From Labia minor (lineage: Eukaryota; Arthropoda; Insecta; Dermaptera; Spongiphoridae): a stretch of 64,000 nt of DNA. This document shows, one piece after another, positions 13,201 to 25,200 of the stretch. Location of the stretch: assembly GCA_963082975.1 (NCBI GenBank), contig OY720347.1, positions 44,467,155 to 44,531,154 of the forward strand, in the 5' to 3' direction. The notes beneath the pieces are model-generated. The model did not search any database. It was not told where the DNA came from and worked only from the letters and a program-made list of their open reading frames with translations. Position 1 is the stretch's first letter. Every line of letters begins with the position of its first letter. A program made the position numbers and the translations under genes.

Positions 13201-16200
13201 TAATACGAATAATAATTAGGTAAATTAATATTTATAAATATACATTCATTGTAATTATAATTTTCTGTAATAATTATATATATATATATTAGTATATTTT
13301 ATTATCTTGCCTCTTATGAAAAAAAAATTAAATCCTCTTAGATTAAATTATTTCTTCTATTTCTTTTAAAAATAGAAAATGAAACCTGAATGATGTACAG
13401 GAAATGTTTTTTAGTCATACAATTTATTTGAATTATTATTATACTACTCAGTTAGATTCACTATACTCTTTTAAAACATCTCTTTGAATTTGATATCGAG
13501 TTCAAAAATCTCTTTCTGCTCTGTTAATTAGTTTACCTGACACGTGAAACAAGTTTTAGAACTAACACTCATTTGACATATTAATGTATCTATATCATTT
13601 TGTAATATACAAATTAACAAAACAAATTATTTTACTTTATTTTTTATTTTACTTTTAATAATTTTAAATAAAAATTCTTAATTTGAAAATAGATTTATTT
13701 ATATTTCAAAATACTTTCTCACTGTTATTTATTTATTTCAAAATAATTTTCTCTTCTAATGATGAGAATCAAAATACGAATATTCTTTTAATAATGAAAA
13801 TATTACTATATATTATTGATTTTGAAAGTTTCATGGGAATTAAAGAATATAAAAATCATTGTTTATTGAAGAAATGTATTTATTAAATTTTTACCGACCG
13901 ACGATAGTAAGGGAGGTATTGTTTTCACACCAAATTTCACATGTGGAGATTTTTACATATCTCCACGAATCATGCATTTTCTTAACAGAAAAAAGTATTT
14001 TTAGCATGATGTCTGTCCGTCCGTCTGTCCGTCCGTCTGTCCGTCCGTCTGTCCGTCCGTATAGATGTGTACAGCCTGAACGGCTCAACCGATTGTGATG
14101 AAATTTGGTATATTTACTTAATGCATCAGTGGGATGAATTGATCAACTTTTGGTGCAATTCAGGAAACCGGAAGTGGTAGTATTAGCGATCGACGATAGG
14201 AAGGAAAGGGTTATTTTCACACCAAAGGAGATTTTTTTATATATCACCACGAATCATGCATTTTGTATTGGTTTTATCCTCGAAAAAAATCATATTTATT
14301 AGTTTTTTATTGATTTAAAATTATATGACGTCATCCAGTCATGCATGACGTCACAGCCTGGTCTTGCATATATATTATAAATAAAATAAAATTAAAAATG
14401 TTTATATTTATTATTTATGTATCCATATCTGTTTTTTATTACATTAATAGATATATGAAAATTATTTGAAATTGTTTCTGTAGCTGGAAATTAATTTATT
14501 TCAAACCGTCGGTCGGTTCGGACCTGGCCACAGGTCAACTTATTATATATTTTTATTGTGTGTATGTGTGTGTGTTTTCTTAAATTTATAATTAAATAAT
14601 GTATTTTTGTATCAAAATTATTTTTATATTAGAAAAATAAATAAATAATATGTCTTTCAGTGAAATGAAAAATGATTAATATAATATTATGTTCTTTCAT
14701 GTTTTTATTTCTCACTCATTTTCTCACAAAATTGTTCCTAAATGAAATTATCTGCTCCAGAAGGGCATCTTCTTTTTCAAGAAGACCTTAGAAAATAGGA
14801 AGTTAAAATCAATATGATTATTGGGTAATAATATTTTTGAGATGGTCTTTAAATTTTTTTTTAATAATTAAATATTTACGGATCCTACATAATATTGATC
14901 TGCAATTTTTTTCTTGGGTCTTAATTATTATCAAATTTTAGATTTAAATTATGATTTTATAACAGTACAATTGCCTATCTTGTATGTCTGAATTCGATTC
15001 ATAGAGGAAATTCCTCCTTTCAGCATTTCCTCTGTGTTTCTTCTTTTACAGCATCCTAATTTTCATATTCTCTGAATCTATTCTCTCATGGATATAATAT
15101 AATCTATATAATACAATTCTTCAATAAATAATTTGATGAAATAAGGCAGTAATAAAGAATAATTCAGCAAATAATTTTAGTAATAATCAATAGTGTTTCA
15201 AGGAAGTGTATAAATTCCTCATTCTTATTTAAATACAATAGTTCTTAGGGATATTTTTTAAATCAATAGTATGAGAAGAAGAAAATTATTGAATAAGAAA
15301 ATTTGCATTTGAATTTATTGATATATTTAGCACATGCAATATTAAAGAAAATGTAAGATCTTTTTAGCTTTTATTGATTTATTTAAATGAAATATTCTAT
15401 ATATATATCTTATTTGTTCTAATTGTTACCGATAATTTATTTATAAATTACTAAAAATACATTATTTTCTATTTTACAAATTTTTCAAATCTATAAATTT
15501 TTAAATGTATGTATTTTTGAGATCTAAAGGCTCTTCACAAGAAGAGCTATTTATACTATAAGTTAAATAATCATTCATCTTATTCTAGTCATTAATTTTT
15601 CTCTCATCCAAGACAACCCATCAAAGAGGCAAAACAAACCAAAGAATAAACAAAATGTACCCAGACTGATTCCATTGAGTCAAACTCTTCTATCCTAGAG
15701 GTTTGATCACAAGGACACAGTGGGGGGACTGAGAAGAGGGGGAGTCTGTCCCCTGGGATACCAAAATGAGATATTTTAAAAAGTACTAATATGTAAAAGT
15801 AACCTCAAATGTGTTAAATTTTAAATACATTCCTTTTTTACCGATCGACGATTTCCTATCGTAGGAAGGGAAGGTATAACAATTCACACCAAATTTCTCA
15901 TGTGAAGATTTTTACATATCTCCACGAATCATGCATTTTATTAACAGAAAAAAGTATTTTTAGCATAATGTCTGTCTGACTGTTCAGCTTGATAACATTT
16001 GGTATATTTACTTAATGCATCAGTACCATGAATTCATCAACTTTTGGTGTATATCCGGAAACCGGAAGTGATAGTTAACAAAATATTAATTTTATATTCA
16101 TTGTTGGAAAATATTTCACTTAAAAATTCACTTGATAAATTATTGATTAATTAAACTAAAAATAAAAACTAAGATAATATAATTTAGTCATTTTAATTCA

Positions 16201-19200
16201 AGTTTTAAAAATATCTTATTTTTAATACTTTATATATATATATATAATGTTGTTTGGAAATTAAGTTATTTCTGTGCCTGGCCACAACTCATATTTTTTA
16301 TTTTAATGTAAAATGTAAAATTAAAGTAAGGTGATAATCTGGAGAGTAGGGAGTGATACCAAATCTATAGATACCACTGCTTGGTTAGAAATATCAAATT
16401 TTTGCTCCAACTCATAATAACTAAAATATAATGAAATAATATATTGCAATAAATTATACATGCTTGACCTAAGACAAGTGGTCTACATTGAATATGATTA
16501 GAATAAGTTAATAAATAAATAAAAATAATAAATAAACATGAAAATAAATAAGTAATTCAATATGTATTCAACATGACTAGTTAAAAAATAATGAATAAAA
16601 TATAAACTGATTATTTTAAATATCATTTAATGGTATAACATTCTTAAATAAGAATGAAATTCGAATTCGAAATGCCATTTACTTAAAAATATTTCTAAAT
16701 AAAAAAAAACATATCTCTATATATAAAGACTACTAACCGTATAATAAAAATATTCTATATGACTAACAATTTGTGTCGAGACAAAATAAAATAGAAAAAA
16801 CTAGAACACTACTATAATCATTGGATTTTTATAAAGTTTTCAATATATATATTTTTATATATTTTAAATATAGTGTCTCTTATGCAATTTTTTTTATAAA
16901 CAATAGAAATATCAGAAGACAAGTATAGTGACTCATGCTTCCTCTACTAATATTGATCTTGAAAAGTGCGGAATATGAAGGTTTATTCTTTCTTATTTAT
17001 CCATAATAGGATATTCTATATATACACACATGGAATTTCACTTGTATGCCGAGGATAATTGTACAGCTTACCATTTCATTCTAGGTCATTCATATTTCAT
17101 TTTAATCAATTCGAAATAATTGCTTATATCTATATCATACCATTTTTAGAAGTCTATATTAGTATAATTATGAAATATTTAGTTGAAATGAAAACAAATT
17201 CTATTAAATATAATATAAATTAAACTTATTTATTTGAATTTAATTATTACAAGAGTCTCGTGTTTATCTAATGGATTCTTCTACAACTTCCCGTTTTGTT
17301 TCATGGTTTTCACCTCCAAGTCGTCATCTAAAACATACTGTTAAGCTGGGGTATACCGAGCGTCAAATCTATAGCACACACAATGCGTTATATCAATTTT
17401 AGTTAAAAACTTGCAAATAGTAAAAAATGAGGGATATGTGAATAAATAAGTCTTAATATTAATTTTAAAGAATTGTCAAAAACCTAGAGAATACAGTATA
17501 ATTATAAAATTTTCAAAAGAAAACAAATTATGAACCTTTGAAATAAATATAATGCAATATCGTTGGGTTGATCTTCGAGATGGCGGACAAAACAGATCCT
17601 CCTTACAAGACGTTTCGCTTATTTCTAAGGTAGACATGCTTAATCTGGTCGCGTACGGTGGCTACTATCAACTCTCAATCCCTTTCCTACACCAAAATGA
17701 TTAGTTTTCGAGATATATATAAAATGCGTTATATTCCTATCCATCGGTTTACCTTATGCTTTTCTCTAGACGGTAGGGTTTTAATTACAACTTTAATCAT
17801 TTCTCGGCTTCTTCTCGAAATTAATGAATAGGTTTTTAATTTAAGGTGCCAATTCCATTTTGCATAGTAATTTTTGAAATATTTAATTTAATTATATAAA
17901 AACTTTTATAAGGTTTATAAAAAAATTATAAAGAAAAGTACAGACAAGGAGATTCATTTAAATAGAGAGTGCAATTTTTTTAATGATTTTGTCCTGAATT
18001 TTTTTACAAAAAGCCTCAAATTTCAATAATCATTTTTAATTTTGTTTAATTATTATACACCTTCAATATTTATCGAAAAAAAGGAAACCAGAAAACAATA
18101 CTCTCACTATTTCCCTATCCTAAAATATCATTGAAGACATCCTTTACGAACGAATTTTTAAAATAGAATAATTAAATTTTTAAAGAAAAGATCTTAAAAT
18201 AAATTTTAATTTTATTTAAATATTCATGTCATTGACCTGAACGATTTATATAGCTAAATAAAAATTTGATATACATACATATTATTATATGTAAATAAGA
18301 TAATTGAAATTTGTTTCTTTCATGATGAAGGTAAGATTATAATTAATATATATTTAAATTTTGATAATGCTGTTTTATTTATATAATGAATAATTTACTA
18401 TAAAAAATGCGTAAATTGTGTAAATATTAAAAAAAAATTCATTATGTTTATTATAATTTAATATGGGTGTGATTTTCATGTAATTGTTATTGTACTTATT
18501 GTAAAATGTTTTTAAATTACGTTTAAATCGTAATTCTGTTATTTATTATATACAAAATAATTTTTAATTTTGATTTTTTTTAATAAATGAACTTCAAGTT
18601 AGAAATATGTATTGTAGAATTAAGGTTTCTTTGAAAAATGAAACTAAACAATTTGTTAATTTCAAATTGAGCGAACAATTAGTTTTAGTTTTTGTTTTTA
18701 ATTCTGAAAATAAAACAACACAACTAGTCATTATATAAAACATTGAACAATGAAGTAAAATTAAAATTATGTCAGAGTCAATATTGATTTTTCAGATTAA
18801 TTTTATATTTTTTAATTTTAAACATCCTGTTTCTCAATAGGTTCTGAAATTAACTAAAACATAATAAAAACTTAAAAAAAATTAAACTCTATTCATCAAG
18901 ATACTCTTTTACATTCAATTCAGCGCTCCTCTATTTTTCTATACCTTTTATATTTTTTTTTATGTCAACCAAACCTGTTTTCCTACAACATTCTTTTAAA
19001 GTTTGTAAACGGTCAGTAGCCTTTGAGGGCCAGGACTGGACTATACGGAGGGTGCCACACACATTTCGAAGACTAATTCTTTCAATTTGATCATAGCCTT
19101 GTGCCTCAGTGTAATGTCTTTAAACAAACAATAGCAATAACCCTGTACCTCATCTTGAATCACAAAAGAGAAATTCTCGCTGAAGTCAATTGATTGATAT

Positions 19201-22200
19201 AATGGCTTGATTTGGCGCGCAGTTATCCTTTAGACTTTTAAAATAGCTCGACTAACTTTTTGCAATATAAGAATTTGGGATCAATTTTTCTATTTTTGTT
19301 GTTAGTTCATCAATAAATTCATCAATGGTTGAAGTTTGAGTTATCATCTGTGTCCTGTCTGTAGCTACCCACTGTTTGAATTCGATCCTATCTTCTTCCT
19401 CATAGTTTTCAAACTTTGGTTGTAAGAATGTTGTTAAACTTTCCTTCGATGGACATTTTTAGGTAAAAATATTTTATTTAATATTAAAATGTCTAATTAT
19501 TAACAAAATTCAGCCATTGAGACTCTCATATTGCTCATAATTAATGTGTTGTAACTTGCAGTGGTCTTAGTAAATAGAAGGAGGCAAATACACAAAACTT
19601 TTATTTTATTAAATTAAAGCCCATTTCATGTAGATAATTTAGGAAAAAAAAAGTTCTTGATTATCTCATTCCCTTGTCGTGATATTTCATTTTACGCTAA
19701 ACTTTGTTTGTAATTTTAAAATTTTATAATATCCAACATATAATTTTTTTAAAAATATTTTGGGGTCCGTTACATTTTTTTTACAATTCCTCATAGTTAT
19801 AAGAACATGCCTTAAAAATTTCAACAAGATAGGAGGTTAAATAAGTGAATGAGAAATTATTTTCTTCTCCAATACACGTTTTATTTGGACTTATCCGAGG
19901 CTCGGAAATTTAAAAACGCCAATCTTTAAACTGCCATTACTCAAAAACTATGTGAGATAAAAAATTAAAATTTGGTGGTGTTTTTCATGTTTATAAATAG
20001 AACATATTTACCAATTTTCATAAAAATCTGAGATTTTGGGTGAAAAAATGACTATTTTCTGGTTGAATTGACGTGGAATGACCCTACATGAATCTATAAA
20101 ATAAATTTTTTTAGTCTCCCTACTCATATTAATTTAATAAAAACAAAGTACTAATAATAATTAATGCAAAAATATAATACTAAATTAATTATTGTGCTGA
20201 TATGAAAATTATCATTTATTTTTTTCTTCAATCTTTCTTATATATATATTTATTTAAGCTCAGAAACCTATTTATTGAATACTTATTTCTAAAATTTATT
20301 AAGCTTTTTTCCAATATTTATTTTTTTCTTTATTTAATATTTTTATAATTTTTTTTTTGTTTCAGGCTGTTAGTATAAGTAAGGCTATCAATAACACTGA
20401 GAGTCCAGTTAAAGAAAAACATGTTCGAAGTATCCTTTATAAAAAATTTATATATTATTATTATTATTTGAACATTGAGGCACCTCAGCAACAAAGACCA
20501 TTTGTATATATATATATATATATATATACATGTAGTGTATATATCTTCATTTATAAATGTAACTGATAGTATATATTAAATGTACTACTATATAAATTAT
20601 TTAAAATAAATTTACATTAAAATTTATACTCGACTATTTATTTTACAAACAATTTTATTTTTTTTATAAATATTGATACTCTTATAATAGCTATACTATA
20701 ATTATTCAGGTGCTTATTTATGAGATAGATATTTAAATATTTCTATTATTTTTTTTTTTGTTTGGGAAATTGTTGAAATTTATTTTTTAATTTCAAAAAT
20801 ATAATTGAATTTTTTTATATATTATACCTTAACCCATTTTTAAAGCCACTATTATGGGAACCTTTCATGAAAAAGGTGGTCAAACTTTTTGGACATACAT
20901 TTTGAGACAACCTGTTCAAGATGATCGTATCGTTGCCTGGAAATTTTGTCATGTTCTACATAAAGTTTTACGGGAAGGACATCCTCAAGTTTTGTCTCAT
21001 TCTCAAAGACACAAAAAAATGCTGGATGACCTCGGGAAACTTTGGGTAAGCATTAATAAAACAATCAAAATAAATAGATTAATTAATTAAATTAAGATTT
21101 GATTAAAAGGATAATTAATAAATAATGAGAAAATTTTTTTTTTAACAATTTGAATATAATATTATTGTTCAATAGATCCATCTCAAAGAGGGTTATGGAA
21201 AATTAATTCATTTATATACTCGATTACTTATTACAAAACTTGATTTTCACATGCGTAATCCCCGATTTCCTGGAAATCTGCAATTATCTGATGAAGAACT
21301 TATAGCGATTGGAGATAACGATATAAATAATTAGTAAGTGTTAATAAAAAAATTACAACTTTTTAATAAATATATTTTTTTAATCCCAATTAAATATTAC
21401 CGATATTATGAATATCAAATTATTAATTTCTTATAATGGCTTGATAAAAAATACTTATATAGTAGATATATTATATTAAAAATTATTTTCTTAAATTATA
21501 TAAAATAAATTATAAATCACGTTTAATTGAAATTGATTTTTTTTTATTTCGTTTTATTTTAGCTTCCAATTGTCTGTTGAAATGTTTGATTATATGGATG
21601 TAATTTTAAATCTTCAAGCAGCAGGTATATCCTAATAGAATGTATTTTTTGTAATTATGCACTTAATAATATTAATAATTATGTCTGTTCTAGTATTTGG
21701 TTCTCTTGATATGTCTCGGTCTAATTCAATGACCTCTTGTGGGCAATGCCGTTTAGCGCCGCTTATTCCATGCATTCAAGATTCTTCTCAATTATATGAT
21801 TATTGTGTCAAAATTCTATTTAAACTACATGCAAGTTAGTAAATATAAATTATTATAATTACTTTATTAATATTTTAAAATTAAAATACTTGATTTTACT
21901 TTTAATTTATTTTTAGCAATTTTAATCGAAAATTAAAATTTAAACTTGCTTGTATGACTCTTAATATACTAGTTTCTTCGCACCTAAACAGGGAGCTTAC
22001 CTAGAAATTAATAATTATATTTGCAAAAATCATAGGATAATTAACTAATAAAACAATTTAATTATTTAATTATTATTTTATATGTTTAAAAATAAAAAAA
22101 ATCACTTTCTATAAAAAAATCACGAAGGATAATATATAAAAAGAATATTAAGGAGATAATATTCAAAAAGAATTTAGAATTATGGTGGCGATTGAGAAAC

Positions 22201-25200
22201 GCATGTTTTTTGCAATCACGGACTTCATTTCATTAAAATTATTATCAAAAAATTAAAATCTACAAAATCATTAATTACGGGTTTTCTTATACGAGTATGA
22301 GGCGTGATCTATAACTTTAAGAGAAATAGACTGCATAACAAAGAATCTCATATCCTCTACTAATCTCCAAACATAGTTGAGGTCATAAAATCAAGGGGGT
22401 TTCAATGAGAAGGTATGTGGCTAAAAAAAGAGAGAAAAGATTAGCGGAAACTTGTCTGTGGAGTGACCGATTGGTAAACTAAAGATGCGATAAGCAGACG
22501 TGATCCGGGAGACAAAAAGGAGTTGAATGGAGGTGGCTTAGGATACGGACGTTTATAGGTTGCGATTAATAACTTTTGAGTTCGTTACAGATAGATAGAT
22601 AGATTATTTTATTTTTACTTTTACTTTGAATGTGTTTATCCATAAAAATTAAATTATATATTACTATCCGATCCAATTAATAAATACTTATTAATATTTA
22701 ACAATCAAGAAAAACTTCACTATAAAATTTAATAAATATAGTATATATAAGACTAAATTCTCCTTTCAAATAATATAATATAAATATTCATTAAAAAAAC
22801 TAATAATAATAATATAAATAATTTTTTAGGTTTACCTCCAGATACCCTTATCGGACACCGAGATCGATTTTTAAAACAATTTAAACAACTAAGAAATTTT
22901 TATAATTCTGCCTGCACAATGCAATATTTTAAAACTCTTGTTACCCCACCAATTCTTCCTGAGGTAAATATTTTTAAAAAGTTTTAATTTAATTTGATTT
23001 CAATCTGAATCTAATATTATCATTCATATATAAATCATAAAAATAAAAAATAAATACAAATAATTAATTTTTTTCTAGTCACAAATTTCTTTATGTTAAA
23101 ATTATTAAGACATTAATCCTAAATAATAGTTTAAATATTAATTATATGTTTAGAGAAATAAAGAATGAACTTTTAATTTCCATATATCTATAAGATTTTT
23201 TTATTTTCAGAATCCACCCAATTTCTTGGAACAATCTGATTTAGGTAGTTACGCAACTCCAATAGTAATTTTAGCTCCAGAAGAACCTCCACAATTTGAT
23301 ATGAGTGAGGATTCAACTTCCCTTACAGGAGATTTGGTGGATGTAGGCACCACTTCGCCTGATTTGTTGACTGAAAGGTAAAATTATACATCACATTTTG
23401 CCCATAAAACATATCGTTTAAATATTTATATTATAGTTCAAATAATTATTTTACAAATATGATTCAAATGATTGAAGTAACTAGAGAAATTTTGTTCTGA
23501 TATTAGTATATTATAAAAGAATTATTCGAAATAAAAATTAATATTATTATAGATAAATTTTTAGAGGAAATATCTGTATGGGAAAAGAATAGGTATTATT
23601 TAGAGCAGGAATGGCTAACCCAAATAACTTTGCGGGTCATAGAGGTGTATGTAACTCCGCGAGCCTTGACTACAATTATATTATATACAATTTTTTTAAT
23701 ATGTACATTGGTTTTTCACTATTTTGACTATTACAAAATTTAGAGAATGCGGTAATCAAGGTTCTTAGCAAAAAGAGAGTTTAATTTATTCGTTACAAGT
23801 TTATGTTTGTTTTTATTTTAATATTTATGATTTATCAAAAAATTATTCCAATTTAATGATTTTACAAACAAATGTTTTTTTTACAGGGACAATTTAATAG
23901 ATCATTTACAACGAGAAATTGCCCGTCTTAAAACCGAATTTACCAGAGTTGTTCAGGACTACAATGGTCGAATAGAACTTTTAACAAATCGAATTACTGA
24001 ACTTGAAGCACAAGTTTCTCAAAAAGTAATTGAATTTTAAAATTAATTCTTTTAAAAATTAAAATAAAAAAAACATTTTATATATTTAATTTTAATGTAA
24101 AAATAAATTAATTAAAACGGTATTTATAGGATCATGAGCTGATTCAAGAACGACAAATTAAAGAGGATCTTCTTCAACAAACTGATGCTCAATATCAAGA
24201 GAAAGAAAGTGAGTATATTTTATCTTACTAACAACAACCATCACCTCCATACAATAAGAAATTGGAAATTCTCTTAGATTTATTCCTTTTTTTATGAAAT
24301 AAAATAAATAATTTAAACTATAAAATTTTATTTATTTCTAAATTATTTTTATTTGTTTTAGAAAAAAGCAAACAAACGGAGGATAAATTTCAAAAACTCA
24401 AAGAAGTTTATACAAAACTTCGAGAAGAGCATATTCAACTTATTAGACAGGTTAATTTTTTTATATATATAATACATAAATATATATTATACATTTATAT
24501 ATATATATATATTAAGTTTTTTTTTAAATAACTTTAGTTTAATGTTCTTGGCCCCTCTGTCGTTATTCTTATTCTTTTCTGTACAAAGAATAATTTCAGT
24601 CACATTTACAGAAAGCTGTCGTAGAAAAGGAACTTCGCTACTCGTCCAAAATCGAGAACTTTGCCATTGCCGCTAACAATTTAATTGTTTCTATAGTAAG
24701 ACGAATACTTGTCTTAATGGAATGGGTGTTGGCTTAATTCTCTTAAATTCATATTTTGATTTTTGAAAATTTTATGTCACTGCGTATTTTTCTTTCTTGA
24801 ACATTTTAAAGTCCTTAAACATGCACCTCTAAACACAAGGGGGGTTTTCAAGCACCAATTAATTTATAAGATAACTTTTGAAAATATTTTGTACATTTAT
24901 ACAATCTATTATTTTTTCTTACCTAATTAGCACCAATATATATATATATTTATACTTATATTTATATTTATATATTATAAAAATATTTGATAAATGACCT
25001 CCTCTTGTAATCTATAGAATAGAATAATTTTGATAAAGGTGAATGGTTTTCAGAGTTAGCAGAGGTTACATCAACGATCATATTTTAATTTCAAAAATAT
25101 TTTCAATCAAAATTCCATTTGTTTTCATTATAAAATTTAAAATGAAACTTTTTATTAAAATATTAAAACACTCTTAATATATTTTTTGATAAAAAAATAA

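Noticed and set aside
14011..14060. CRISPR-like short regular repeats
   Set aside because: It is a simple microsatellite with no spacers, in a eukaryotic transposon.
13859..14098. 79-codon plus and 65-codon minus frames with Arg-Pro-Ser-Val or Asp-Gly-Arg-Thr repeats
   Set aside because: These are translations of the TCCG microsatellite inside a HINE element; similar frames appear in its copies at 38686-39048.
23600..23690. Possible second hAT terminus (GCAGGAATGGCTAACC)
   Set aside because: It resembles an hAT end, but no partner terminus or target duplication was found, so it is not listed as a feature.
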